Positions 53,480 through 63,827 of a DNA stretch of 64,000 bases are shown piece by piece. Below the pieces are notes generated by a model that saw only the letters and a list, made by a program, of their open reading frames with translations, was not told the origin of the DNA and did not search any database. Positions within the stretch are counted from its first letter, which is position 1, and every line of letters starts with the position of its first letter. The DNA comes from Fluviicola taffensis DSM 16823. GTDB lineage: Bacteria; Bacteroidota; Bacteroidia; Flavobacteriales_D; Crocinitomicaceae. The translations under genes were made by a program, and so were the position numbers. The stretch lies in the NCBI RefSeq assembly GCF_000194605.1, contig NC_015321.1, positions 1,798,001-1,862,000 on the forward strand. The letters are read 5' to 3'.

Positions 53480-56308
53480 ATGAGTGCATTTTCATCCCGT
53501 CACATTGGACCTAATTCAGCTGAGAAATCTGAGATGTTAGCCGCTATTGGTGTTCAATCAATTCAAGAATTAGTAGATAAAACAATTCCTTCGCATATTC
53601 GATTATCCGGAGAGTTGAAGATTGATGCTGCTATGAGTGAGCAAGAATATTTGCAGCACATCACAGAACTTGGTGCTCAAAATAAAGTCTACAAATCTTT
53701 TATCGGTTTAGGATACAATGAAACCATTGTTCCTTCTGTGATTTTGCGGAACGTTTTGGAGAATCCAGGATGGTACACAGCATATACGCCATACCAAGCT
53801 GAAATTTCTCAAGGTCGTTTGGAGGCTTTGTTGAATTTCCAGACCATGGTGTTGGAATTGTCAGGAATGGAAATTGCAAATGCTTCTTTATTGGATGAAG
53901 GAACAGCTGCTTCTGAAGCAATGATTTTGTTTTGGAATTCACGTTCTCGCCAAGAAACAAAAGACGGAGTAAATAAGTTCTTCATTTCTAAAAATGCTTT
54001 CCCTCAAACAAAAGATGTTGTTTTGGGTCGCGCATTGAATTTAGGAATCGAATTGGTTGAAGGTGATGAAACAACATTCAAAAACGATGGAACTTACTTT
54101 GGAGCAATCGTTCAATACCCAGATGTTTATGGAAACATTACGGATTTGGCAGGATTCATTGGAAGAAATGAAGGATTACGCGTTGCAGTAGCGGCTGATA
54201 TTCTTTCATTGGTTGTCTTGAAATCACCAGGTTCTTTAGGAGCTGATGTGGTTTTTGGTACTTCTCAACGTTTCGGAGTTCCGATGGGTTATGGTGGACC
54301 TCACGCAGCATTCTTCGCAGCAAAAGACGAATACAAACGTTCTATGCCAGGTCGTATTATCGGTGTATCGAAAGACGCTGACGACAATATGGCTTTGCGT
54401 ATGGCTTTGCAAACGAGAGAACAACATATTAAAAGAGATAAAGCGACTTCGAATATTTGTACAGCGCAAGCATTATTAGCTGTTATGGCTTCTATGTATG
54501 CAGTATATCACGGTCCGATTGGAATGAAGGAGATTGCTAACCACGTAAATGGGTTGGCTTCTGCAACAGCAAATGGATTGAAAGCGGCAGGAATTCAAGT
54601 TGGATCCGATTCGTTTTTTGATACCGTTTGGGTAAAAGGAGTAGACACAGCTAAAATCAAAGCAGCAGCTGAAGCAAAGGAAATGAACTTCCGCATCATC
54701 AATGCATCTGAATTGACAATTAGCTTTGGTGAACCACACACGATGGAAGATGTTGCAACGATTTTGTCGATCTTTGGAGCTAATAAAGCTGAATCATCTG
54801 CATTAGCTTCATCGGTTTTGCGTACAGACGGAGTATTTACTCATGCAACGTTCAACAAACATCATTCTGAATCCAAGATGATGCGTTACCTGAAACGTTT
54901 GGAGAATAAAGATTTGTCATTGGTTCACTCGATGATTCCATTGGGATCTTGTACCATGAAATTAAATGCCGCTTCTGAATTGATTCCGATTACGAATCCT
55001 CAGTTTGCAAATATGCACCCATTTGCTCCGGTTGCTCAGGCAGCTGGTTACCACGCGATGTTCCGTCAGTTGGAAAAAGATTTGTGTGAATCCACCGGAT
55101 TTGCAGCAATGTCTTTGCAACCAAACTCTGGTGCTCAAGGTGAATACGCTGGGTTGATGGTTATCAAAGCATATCATGAAAGTAGAGGAGACAATCAACG
55201 TAAAAAAATGATTATTCCTTCATCGGCACACGGAACAAATCCAGCTTCTGCAGTAATGGCAGGAATGGAAGTAGTTGTAACAGGTTGTGACGAAAACGGA
55301 AATATCAATATCGAAGAATTAAAAGCTGTGGCAAACCAAATCGGAAACGAATTGGCTGGATTGATGGTGACTTATCCATCCACTCACGGTGTTTACGAAG
55401 AAGGAATTCGCGAGATTACGTCTATCATCCACGAAAATGGTGGACAGGTTTATATGGACGGTGCGAACATGAATGCACAAGTTGGATTAACAAATCCAGG
55501 AAACATTGGAGCAGACGTTTGTCACTTGAACTTACACAAAACATTTGCAATTCCTCACGGAGGTGGTGGACCAGGAATGGGACCAATCGGAGTTGCAGCG
55601 CATTTAGCTCCTTTCTTGCCAAGTAACCCGGTTATTGCAGCAGGAGGAAGCACACCGATCCATGCAGTTTCAGCAGCACCTTACGGAAGTGCATTGATCT
55701 TATTGATCTCTTACGGTTACATCAAAATGTTGGGAGCTGAAGGTTTAAGAGAATCTACCGAAGCAGCGATCCTGAATGCAAATTACATTGCAGCGAAATT
55801 AAAAGGTCATTATGACGTATTGTACACCGGTAAAAACGGTACAGTTGCTCACGAAATGATCTTGGATTGTCGTGAATTCAAGAAAACAGCAGACGTAGAA
55901 GTTGCAGATATGGCAAAACGCCTAATCGACTTTAATTTCCACGCACCAACGGTATCTTTCCCGGTAGCTGGAACATTGATGGTTGAGCCAACAGAATCGG
56001 AAGACAAAGAAGAATTGGATCGTTTCATTGAAGCAATGATCAAGATTCGTCAAGAAATTGCTGACATTGAAAGCGGCTTAGCAGACAAAGAAAATAACTT
56101 GTTGAAAAATGCTCCGCACACAGCAGATTGTATCATCAATCAAGAATGGAATTACCCGTATTCTCCGCAAGAAGCAGCTTATCCAGTTGCCTACTTGAAA
56201 GAGTGGAAATACTGGGTTCCGGTTCGCCGTGTAGACAACGCTTATGGAGATAGAAACTTAGTGTGTTCTTGTCCGAGTGTAGAGAGTTACATGCACGTGG
56301 AGGCGTAA
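53480..56308 (+). CDS. gcvP: Glycine dehydrogenase (decarboxylating), single-chain P-protein
   Basis: 942 residues, the long type in which the two halves (P1 and P2) are fused. RHIGPN at the start, the N-terminal half (GYNETIVPSVILRNVLENPGWYTAYTPYQAEISQGRLE), then the C-terminal half with PLP-binding Lys687 in HLNLHKTFAIPHGGGGPGMGPIG. It decarboxylates glycine in the cleavage system with GcvH, GcvT and Lpd, none of which is in the window. The start is at MSAFSSRHIGPN; the open frame upstream reads through the promoter. Confidence 0.96.
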   Translation: MSAFSSRHIGPNSAEKSEMLAAIGVQSIQELVDKTIPSHIRLSGELKIDAAMSEQEYLQHITELGAQNKVYKSFIGLGYNETIVPSVILRNVLENPGWYTAYTPYQAEISQGRLEALLNFQTMVLELSGMEIANASLLDEGTAASEAMILFWNSRSRQETKDGVNKFFISKNAFPQTKDVVLGRALNLGIELVEGDETTFKNDGTYFGAIVQYPDVYGNITDLAGFIGRNEGLRVAVAADILSLVVLKSPGSLGADVVFGTSQRFGVPMGYGGPHAAFFAAKDEYKRSMPGRIIGVSKDADDNMALRMALQTREQHIKRDKATSNICTAQALLAVMASMYAVYHGPIGMKEIANHVNGLASATANGLKAAGIQVGSDSFFDTVWVKGVDTAKIKAAAEAKEMNFRIINASELTISFGEPHTMEDVATILSIFGANKAESSALASSVLRTDGVFTHATFNKHHSESKMMRYLKRLENKDLSLVHSMIPLGSCTMKLNAASELIPITNPQFANMHPFAPVAQAAGYHAMFRQLEKDLCESTGFAAMSLQPNSGAQGEYAGLMVIKAYHESRGDNQRKKMIIPSSAHGTNPASAVMAGMEVVVTGCDENGNINIEELKAVANQIGNELAGLMVTYPSTHGVYEEGIREITSIIHENGGQVYMDGANMNAQVGLTNPGNIGADVCHLNLHKTFAIPHGGGGPGMGPIGVAAHLAPFLPSNPVIAAGGSTPIHAVSAAPYGSALILLISYGYIKMLGAEGLRESTEAAILNANYIAAKLKGHYDVLYTGKNGTVAHEMILDCREFKKTADVEVADMAKRLIDFNFHAPTVSFPVAGTLMVEPTESEDKEELDRFIEAMIKIRQEIADIESGLADKENNLLKNAPHTADCIINQEWNYPYSPQEAAYPVAYLKEWKYWVPVRRVDNAYGDRNLVCSCPSVESYMHVEA

Positions 56309-56329
56309 GAAACAGAATAATTTACAAGG

Positions 56330-56371
56330 AAAATCCGTTCGTCAATTGATGGGCGGATTTTCGTATTTTTG
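56330..56371 (+). promoter_or_regulatory. Terminator-promoter module, copy A
   Basis: AAAATCCG (56330-56337) and CGGATTTT (56354-56361) form a terminator for gcvP; TATTTTTG (56364-56371) follows after two bases as the -7 box for the next gene. The closest TTG (56346-56348) in the loop is only 15 bases from the box. Confidence 0.6.
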
Positions 56372-56452
56372 TGGCATCAATATAACTGTATGAATTTGTA
56401 TTAACTCATTTGTAATTAGATTATTAGGATGAGTTATTAAAACCAACTAAAA

Positions 56453-59400
56453 ATGAAGCAAATACTATTTTTCACTATTCTGATTTTTCACAGTCAATTT
56501 TCTATTGCCCAAACTCCTGTGCTTCAAGAAGGTACATGGCAACCAAATGGAGGGGTTAATTGTATGGAAACTGACACGAATAATAACGTTGTATATATCG
56601 GAGGAAATTTTAATTATGTTGGACCAGATGAACGAAACGGTGCCCTAATAGGATTAAATGGAATTGTTGATTTTTCTTTTGCGAATCCAAATGAACGAGT
56701 TAGAACATCCATTTCAGATGAAAATGGCGGATGGTATATTGGTGGTGATTTTACGATGGTGGGCGATAGCATAAGGAATTATTTAGCACACATAGATTCA
56801 ACTGGTCATGTTACAGATAAAATCGGGAGAAATGGGCCTGGAAGCTATGTTAATTCGCTCTTATTGCATGATTCAAGTTTATATGTATCGGGACCGTTTT
56901 CAAAATTTGGGTTATCGGGAGGAAAGTATGGAGCTGTTTTAAATAGCCAAAACGCTTATCCTGATTTAACTGTTCTTAGCCCCAACACAGATGTAAACAG
57001 TGTGTTATCCGATAATAATGGCGGCTGGTATATTAGTGGTAATTTTTCGCAGATTGGTGATAGTGTTAGATCCGGGCTAGCTCACATCACATCATCAGGC
57101 TTGTTAAGCGATTGGAAACCAATAATTAATGGAACAATTGAGACGTTAAAAATTAAGGACTCCATATTATATATTGGAGGTAATTTTAGCACAATTAATG
57201 GAATTACCCGAAATAATGTTGCTTCATTCAACTTGAATAATGGTTTTCTTACATCTTGGAATCCAAATGTAAGCGGTTTCGTAAATACATTATGTATTTC
57301 TGACTCTGTAATCTATATTGGAGGAGATTTTTATCAGATAGGGGGAGTAAATCGAGATTACATTGCAGCTATAAATATCACAACTGGCTTAGTTACTTCA
57401 TGGAACCCAATTCTCAATGGAACAATCAATGAATTAGCCGTTTCGGGAGACTCACTTTTTTTTGCTGGTTATTTTAACATTGTGAACGGGCAATCTAAGC
57501 TAGGTATTGCTGCTTTGAATTGTGCGTCCGGAGATCTTTCACTTTGGAATTACAACTATAATGCTCCAATAAGATGTTTGTATATTTCAGACACAATTTT
57601 ATATATTGGAAGTGAATATTATTTTGATCATTTAACTGCTGTTAGTTTATTGAATGGTGAGATTATTACCAATTTAAATATTACTACCGATGGTTTAGTA
57701 AATTCAATTATTAAATCTGGAGACACGCTTTTTTTAGGAGGAGACTTTTCTATTGTTAATGGAGAACCAATCAAACGAATAGCGGGAATTAGATTAAGTA
57801 CTGGAGAAATGACAGAATTTCAATCTTATGTTGATGGCTCAGTTAAGACAATGGCTTTATATGGTGAAAAAATGTATGTAGGAGGATCATTTACTGAAAT
57901 TGGAAGAAAAGAAAGAGAGCGTGTAGTTGAAATTAATGTGAATAATGGTCTGGCTACTTCCTGGCATCCTATTTTAACAGGTAGTTGGAAATCAATTGTT
58001 GCAAGAGACTCGATTGCATATGTTTCAGGTGATTTTTCTTCGTTTAATGGTCAAACGCGAAATGGGCTAGCGTCATTTAATTTATACACAAAAACTCTTA
58101 CAAACTGGAGCCCAAATCCGAGTAACACAGTTAGTGTCTTACTAATATCCGATTCTATATTATATGTTGGTGGACGCTTTACCACAATAGCAGGACAAAC
58201 TAGAAATCGTGCCGCAGCATTTAAATTATCTACTGGCGCGATAACAAACTGGAATCCTAATTTGGATAATGAAGTTTTTGCCTTAGCTGCAACGGCTAAT
58301 TCAATTATTGTTGGAGGAGCGTTTAATTATGTTGGAGCTCAAATAAGAAGCCGTATTGGAGCGGTTAATAAAACGAATGGAACTGTGCTAAGTTGGAATC
58401 CAAATGCTAATGATAATATATATTCATTAGCCACAACAAATTCATCCGTTTATGTTGGGGGGTTATTCACAGTATTGGGTGGACAAAAAAAGAATTATCT
58501 AGCTGAAATAGATTTGATTACTGGTGCACCAACTCCATGGGATGTTTCAACTGAGGGAACAGTTATGACGTTGACATTCAGTCTTGGCAAGTTATTCGTT
58601 GGAGGATCATATTACTCTATTGGTGGACAATTAAGAGATGGCATCGCGTCAATTGATGCTTCATCTGGGGTGTTAACATCCTGGAATCCGATTATTTCAG
58701 GAGGAATAATAAATACAATGAAATACTACCATAATAAACTCTATGTAGGGGGAACCTTTACAACTATAAATGGGCAAATGAGAAATGGATTGATGGCATT
58801 TTCATCAAATGGACAACTTACTAGTTGGAACCCTGCTCCAAGTAATCCAAATGTTTACTCTATAGAAGCAAATAATGGATCTATATACATTGCAGGCCCT
58901 ATTTATGTTCTTGGTGGTCAAAACCGACAATATTTGGGAGCTGTTGACACATTAACTGGTTTGGCAACAAGTTGGAACCCTTCTGCAAATTTATTAGTCC
59001 ATAAACTGTTCTCAGTAGATTCAATAATTTATGCCTCAGGTCTTTTCAATTCAATTGGTGGACAAAGTAGAGTTGGATTTGCTTCTATAAATAGGACAAC
59101 AGGTTTAGCAAATGCGTGGAATCCAATTGTTTCATCACCGGTTTTCTCATTAATCAAAGGTAATCAAGGCACTTTATTTTTAGGGGGTCAATTTGATTCT
59201 ATAAATGGAATTAGCAGAAAATATTTTGGAGAAGTAGACCTCTTAAATGGATTATTAACGTCGTTGAATTTGAATTTCAATTATGGGGGACTTAGTACCA
59301 TTGCTAAAAAGGGAAACATGGTTTTTATGGGTGGTGGATTTACATATATTAATGGACAACCAAGAAACGGAATGGCTTCTGTAAATTTGAATAATGGAGT

Positions 59401-60655
59401 ATTATCCAATTGGACTCCAAATCCAGTTGGTGGAGTAAAAGAAATAGAAAACGTTGAGCAGAAATTATTTGTAGTCGGTCAATTTACGGGAATTGCAAAT
59501 AAACCGATGCGTAATTTCGCAATTTTTAACCTCTGTTATGAAACACAATCGGTACAAATAGTGACAGCTTGTTATTCTTATACATGGCTGGAAAATGGAC
59601 AAACGTACTACAATACTGGAAATTACAACGTCGTTTATACAAATGCAGGTGGTTGTGATTCAATTATTACATTGGATTTGACAATTTTAAATTCGAATGG
59701 TACAGAAACCCAAACAGCTTGCGATTCTTTCACTTGGCCAATCAACAATCAAACGTATACTGCTTCCGGTCAATATACCGATACCATTCCAAATGCTGCC
59801 AGCTGCGATTCAATCATTACTTTAGATCTGACTATCATCCCATCTCTTCCATTAACCATCGAAAACTCCTTCTCAATGCCTTCCGATGCCAACTCGTGTT
59901 TAGGTGAAGCGGCAATTGATCTTTCAGGGAATCCGGACTTCGAACTGGATTTAGACAATGGTTCACAAGTTATCACTTCTGGCGGATATAGTTTGGTGAC
60001 AAATCTTTGTCCCGGAACTCACGATTTGCACGTAACCGACAACTGCGGAGATACACTCTCCACAACCCTCGTCATCCCAGTCGATTCGAATTACGTCTTC
60101 AACAACCCGTTCATCGACTCTTTGGCACAAGACTCTTTGGGAGTGACTTTGACGAACTGTGATATTTATTACGCAGGAATAGACACCGCTTACATCGATT
60201 CGATTTGGGCAACTGGAAACACGGTGAATGTAATCTGGAATATTGTGGATTCAAACGGCTCCAATTTCGATACCACCACTTACGTGCTGAACAATGGAAA
60301 CGGAGTTTACTGGTTGCAATTGAGTGTGTTCTGCCCGTTCAAATCGGTTGGAGAGTACTTCACGGTGACGGAAGCCATTTATTTTAATAACGGTTCAGTT
60401 TCAACAGCAGGGTTTCCACATATTGGAAAAGATCTGTTTGCCATTTACCCCAACCCAACGAACGATCAGGTCCATATCTCTTTCTCTGGTTCAGATGCTG
60501 AACTAATTGTTTACGATGTTCAGGGAAAAGTAGTTTTGAAAGACCAAATTCAGAACAACGGAATAGTTTCCCTTCAGAATTTCGAACGCGGAGTTTATTT
60601 ATTTGATTTTAAAAATTCGCAAGGAATTAGTGTTCAAAGAGTTGTAAAGCAGTAA
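56453..60655 (+). CDS. Giant T9SS-secreted repeat protein (21 IGGxF repeats)
   Basis: 1400 residues with a signal peptide ending SIAQ. About 21 repeats of roughly 45-50 residues follow, each with a (L/I)YIGG(N/D/S)F core and a trailing (N/S)W(N)P, for example LYIGGNFSTING...SWNPNVSG; they should form one or more beta-propellers or a solenoid. Then come two C-(x)-Y/FTW-GQTY Cys repeats (GGCDSIITLDLTI), a pre-sorting module like that in the SprB-repeat cluster (about 1210-1315, with FCPFKSVGEYF) and a type A sorting domain (YPNPTNDQVHISFSG ...). Surface or secreted structural/adhesive role inferred. Confidence 0.85.
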   Translation: MKQILFFTILIFHSQFSIAQTPVLQEGTWQPNGGVNCMETDTNNNVVYIGGNFNYVGPDERNGALIGLNGIVDFSFANPNERVRTSISDENGGWYIGGDFTMVGDSIRNYLAHIDSTGHVTDKIGRNGPGSYVNSLLLHDSSLYVSGPFSKFGLSGGKYGAVLNSQNAYPDLTVLSPNTDVNSVLSDNNGGWYISGNFSQIGDSVRSGLAHITSSGLLSDWKPIINGTIETLKIKDSILYIGGNFSTINGITRNNVASFNLNNGFLTSWNPNVSGFVNTLCISDSVIYIGGDFYQIGGVNRDYIAAINITTGLVTSWNPILNGTINELAVSGDSLFFAGYFNIVNGQSKLGIAALNCASGDLSLWNYNYNAPIRCLYISDTILYIGSEYYFDHLTAVSLLNGEIITNLNITTDGLVNSIIKSGDTLFLGGDFSIVNGEPIKRIAGIRLSTGEMTEFQSYVDGSVKTMALYGEKMYVGGSFTEIGRKERERVVEINVNNGLATSWHPILTGSWKSIVARDSIAYVSGDFSSFNGQTRNGLASFNLYTKTLTNWSPNPSNTVSVLLISDSILYVGGRFTTIAGQTRNRAAAFKLSTGAITNWNPNLDNEVFALAATANSIIVGGAFNYVGAQIRSRIGAVNKTNGTVLSWNPNANDNIYSLATTNSSVYVGGLFTVLGGQKKNYLAEIDLITGAPTPWDVSTEGTVMTLTFSLGKLFVGGSYYSIGGQLRDGIASIDASSGVLTSWNPIISGGIINTMKYYHNKLYVGGTFTTINGQMRNGLMAFSSNGQLTSWNPAPSNPNVYSIEANNGSIYIAGPIYVLGGQNRQYLGAVDTLTGLATSWNPSANLLVHKLFSVDSIIYASGLFNSIGGQSRVGFASINRTTGLANAWNPIVSSPVFSLIKGNQGTLFLGGQFDSINGISRKYFGEVDLLNGLLTSLNLNFNYGGLSTIAKKGNMVFMGGGFTYINGQPRNGMASVNLNNGVLSNWTPNPVGGVKEIENVEQKLFVVGQFTGIANKPMRNFAIFNLCYETQSVQIVTACYSYTWLENGQTYYNTGNYNVVYTNAGGCDSIITLDLTILNSNGTETQTACDSFTWPINNQTYTASGQYTDTIPNAASCDSIITLDLTIIPSLPLTIENSFSMPSDANSCLGEAAIDLSGNPDFELDLDNGSQVITSGGYSLVTNLCPGTHDLHVTDNCGDTLSTTLVIPVDSNYVFNNPFIDSLAQDSLGVTLTNCDIYYAGIDTAYIDSIWATGNTVNVIWNIVDSNGSNFDTTTYVLNNGNGVYWLQLSVFCPFKSVGEYFTVTEAIYFNNGSVSTAGFPHIGKDLFAIYPNPTNDQVHISFSGSDAELIVYDVQGKVVLKDQIQNNGIVSLQNFERGVYLFDFKNSQGISVQRVVKQ

Positions 60656-60680
60656 ATGAATAGCCATAAATAAGTAATTG

Positions 60681-60722
60681 AAAATCCGTTTTGAGAAATC
60701 AGGGCCGATTTTTGTATGTTTG
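60681..60722 (+). promoter_or_regulatory. Terminator-promoter module, copy B
   Basis: AAAATCCG/CCGATTTT hairpin (60681-60688/60705-60712, one mismatch), then TATGTTTG (60715-60722). A TTTG at 60690-60693 in the loop is 21 bases before the -7 box, so the -33 element lies inside the terminator. The start codon follows at 60741. Confidence 0.6.
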
Positions 60723-60740
60723 TCGAATCAATTTAGCCCT

Positions 60741-63740
60741 ATGAATCGTATTCTAACTATTCTAATTATTCTCCACCTTTCAATTGTGAGTTTCTCGCAA
60801 TCTGTAACGAACGATCTAACATTTAATCCATTGGACATTGGATATAATCAAGGATATGGTGCGGATGATGAAGTTTACGCAACCGCTGTTCAAACAGATG
60901 GGAAAGTGATTATCGGCGGAGATTTATACTCGGTGAATTTGGTTCAGTTAAGAATTGCCCGATTGCATACCAATGGATCTGTTGATACTAGTTTTCACCC
61001 ACCATTTTATGGTATTTCAGCTATTAACGACTTGAAAATACAGAACGATGGTAAAATAATTGCAGTCGGAAACTTCGTGATAGATGAATATGGATTGGGG
61101 CACCGCAATATTTCAAGATTAAATTCGGATGGCAGTGTTGATTCGACTTTTCAGTTGGATTTCTTTACGAATGGCTCAATTCGTAATGTTCTGATCCAAC
61201 CAGATGGAAGAATGATTATTGCTGGAAATTTTCAATTGTGGTCTGGGGCGCAAGTGAGAAATCATATAGCTCGCATACTTCCAAATGGTTTATTGGACAC
61301 TACATTTATCTCTTCTGGTACTGATTACGAAGCTTTGACAATAGCTCTGCAGAATGATGGTAAAATACTATTGGGAGGTGTTTTTTCAACAGTGAATGGA
61401 AGCCCCTTATATTGTTTGGCTAGACTGGATTCCGATGGGAGTTTAGATTCATCTTTTCCAACTGACTTGGGAATCGCAGGTCAGGTTAAAGATATTGCTG
61501 TTCAAAGTGATGGTAAAATAATGGTTACCGGAAGTTTTACATCCTTTAACGGATCTAATTATGCAAATATGTTTCGATTATTGCCTGATGGGACTGTCGA
61601 TAATTCCTTTGACTTAAGTGCCTTATTAGACTCATCGGTAGGCGTATCCAGAGTTGCTGTTCAGTCAGACGATAAAATACTGATGGTAATAGAATCGGAA
61701 GTGCCTATGCCGGGGTTTCCTAATTATATAATCAATTCTCTTGTCAGATTGAATTCGGATGGAGCTGAAGATAATACATTTACAGAATCAACCAATCTAG
61801 CTAGAGTATATAGTTTGTCAGTTCAAACAGATGGAAAAATTATTGTAGGAGGGTCATTTTCATACATTTCAGGTGTTTTTAAAAATAACATTGCTCGTCT
61901 AGAGTCGAATGGCTTATTGGACTTGGATTTTAATAGATTAACTGGATTGGGTGGACCAGGTACTTGCTCCATATTGCAACCAGATGGAAAGATTGTAGTG
62001 GCTGGTAATTTCAGGGTTGTAAACACTGAAAATTATCGTGGGATAGTGCGTCTGGAATCAAATGGAGAAGTAGATACCAGTTTCCAGGATTCTGGAATAG
62101 GTTATCCGTGGATCCGGATTATGAAATCATTACCGGATGGAAAAATTCTAATTATTGGAGATTTCCATAATTATCAGGGGGTTATATGTCCAAAAATCGC
62201 CAGACTTCATCCGAACGGAGCAATTGATACGACATTCATTTCACCCTTTCAAAACTATTCTGGGACCATTTATACGCTTTCATTGCAGTCAGATGGGAAA
62301 ATAGTTGTAGCGGGTGATTTTAATAATACAAACTCTTCTCAGTTTAGGAAAATAGCCAGGTTATTGCCAAGTGGCTCTTTTGATATGAGTTTTAACAGTG
62401 AAATAGTACTAAATGAAAGAATTCTTACCAGTGAGATTCAATCGGATGGTAAAATAATTATAGGTGGATCGTTTACAATAATAAATACTGTGTTTCGTTT
62501 CTATTTGGCAAGATTGTTACCCAACGGAGATTTGGATAATACTTACAATATTTCTTGCAATGCATACGTTTCGGCATGTAAGTTACAGCCAGATGGAAAA
62601 TTGATAATAGGTGGTTACTTTGATGGGGTTAATAATCTGGATCATAAGGGAATTGCTAGGATCAATGAAGATGGAACATTGGATAATTCATTTCAGACGG
62701 GTAACACTGTTTATTCAACATTTATTCAAGAAATTTCCGTTTTTCCTAGTGGAAAAATTTTGGTTTGCGGGGCTTTTTCTACGGATGGATTTCTACAGCT
62801 AAATAATCTGGCACGATTCCAGGCCAACGGAGAATTAGATTACACCTTCAATACTGGTACAGGTCCAAATTTAACGGTTAATTCATTTGAAATCCAACCA
62901 GATGAAAAGATCATAATTTGTGGTAGTTTTAGTGCGGTCGACGATATAGGACGAAATAGCATATCCCGTTTGGAGATTTGTCAATCTACCTTTGGGCCAG
63001 ACACCAGTGTTACCGAATGTGGTCATTTTACCTGGACGAATGGGATAACATATAATCAGAGCGGAAGTTATATTCGAATCATTCCAAATAACATGGGGTG
63101 CGATTCGATTCTAAGATTAAACCTGACACTCAATAATAATTCTTCCACTACAAATATAACGTCTTGCGGTTTATACACGTGGACAAATGAACAGACCTAT
63201 TTTGCATCAGGCTCTTATGATCAAACATTGGTTAATTCAGCAGGCTGTGATTCTTCTGTAAATTTGAATCTGACAGTATTAAATCTACCAAATGCGCAAG
63301 CTTTCTTTAATAATGGAACGATGTCGGCATTAGGTGGCAGCACGTATCAATGGATAAATTGCACAACGAATTCGCTTATTCCAGAGGCATCGAGTAATAT
63401 GTTCATCCCTTCTGAGAATGGATCTTATGCGGTTATTGTTGTGAATGTTGATGGATGCTCCGATACCTCGGACTGTGTCTCCATCATGGATTTAGGTGTT
63501 GGTTCTTATACAGATCAGGAATTTTCAGTCATGCCCAACCCAACGAACGATCAGGTCCACATCAATTTCTCTGGCTCAGATGCAGAATTGACCGTTTACG
63601 ATTTACAAGGAAAAGTCGTCTTGAAAGATCAAATCCAAAATCAAGGAATCATTTCGCTTCAAAACTTCGAACGCGGAGTTTATTTATTTGATTTTAAAAA
63701 TTCGCAAGGGCATAGCGTTCAGCGAGTGGTGAAACAGTAA
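60741..63740 (+). CDS. Giant T9SS-secreted delta-60-repeat protein
   Basis: 999 residues from MNRILTILI (60741), signal peptide ending SFSQ. About 14 repeats follow, each with QxDGKI(I/L)(I/V)GG(S/N/D)F and then (I)ARL..(D/N)G.(L/V)D.(S/T)F: the delta-60 (DUF5122) repeat, predicted to build beta-propellers. The end has two Cys-containing FTW-type repeats and a type A sorting domain nearly identical at DNA level in patches to that of the upstream gene (NPTNDQVHINFSG). The start is chosen over 60678 because that extension runs through the promoter module and has no signal peptide. Confidence 0.88.
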   Translation: MNRILTILIILHLSIVSFSQSVTNDLTFNPLDIGYNQGYGADDEVYATAVQTDGKVIIGGDLYSVNLVQLRIARLHTNGSVDTSFHPPFYGISAINDLKIQNDGKIIAVGNFVIDEYGLGHRNISRLNSDGSVDSTFQLDFFTNGSIRNVLIQPDGRMIIAGNFQLWSGAQVRNHIARILPNGLLDTTFISSGTDYEALTIALQNDGKILLGGVFSTVNGSPLYCLARLDSDGSLDSSFPTDLGIAGQVKDIAVQSDGKIMVTGSFTSFNGSNYANMFRLLPDGTVDNSFDLSALLDSSVGVSRVAVQSDDKILMVIESEVPMPGFPNYIINSLVRLNSDGAEDNTFTESTNLARVYSLSVQTDGKIIVGGSFSYISGVFKNNIARLESNGLLDLDFNRLTGLGGPGTCSILQPDGKIVVAGNFRVVNTENYRGIVRLESNGEVDTSFQDSGIGYPWIRIMKSLPDGKILIIGDFHNYQGVICPKIARLHPNGAIDTTFISPFQNYSGTIYTLSLQSDGKIVVAGDFNNTNSSQFRKIARLLPSGSFDMSFNSEIVLNERILTSEIQSDGKIIIGGSFTIINTVFRFYLARLLPNGDLDNTYNISCNAYVSACKLQPDGKLIIGGYFDGVNNLDHKGIARINEDGTLDNSFQTGNTVYSTFIQEISVFPSGKILVCGAFSTDGFLQLNNLARFQANGELDYTFNTGTGPNLTVNSFEIQPDEKIIICGSFSAVDDIGRNSISRLEICQSTFGPDTSVTECGHFTWTNGITYNQSGSYIRIIPNNMGCDSILRLNLTLNNNSSTTNITSCGLYTWTNEQTYFASGSYDQTLVNSAGCDSSVNLNLTVLNLPNAQAFFNNGTMSALGGSTYQWINCTTNSLIPEASSNMFIPSENGSYAVIVVNVDGCSDTSDCVSIMDLGVGSYTDQEFSVMPNPTNDQVHINFSGSDAELTVYDLQGKVVLKDQIQNQGIISLQNFERGVYLFDFKNSQGHSVQRVVKQ

Positions 63741-63761
63741 GAATTTAATAATGTACATTGT

Positions 63762-63802
63762 AAATCCGTCTTGAGAAATCAGGGCGGATTTTTGTATTTT
63801 TG
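63762..63802 (+). promoter_or_regulatory. Terminator-promoter module, copy C
   Basis: AAATCCG (63762-63768)/CGGATTT (63785-63791) hairpin, then TATTTTTG (63795-63802). TTG at 63771-63773 in the loop is 21 bases upstream of the -7 box. Drives the response regulator starting at 63828. Confidence 0.6.
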
Positions 63803-63827
63803 AAGTACTCCATTTTTACATCCATTG

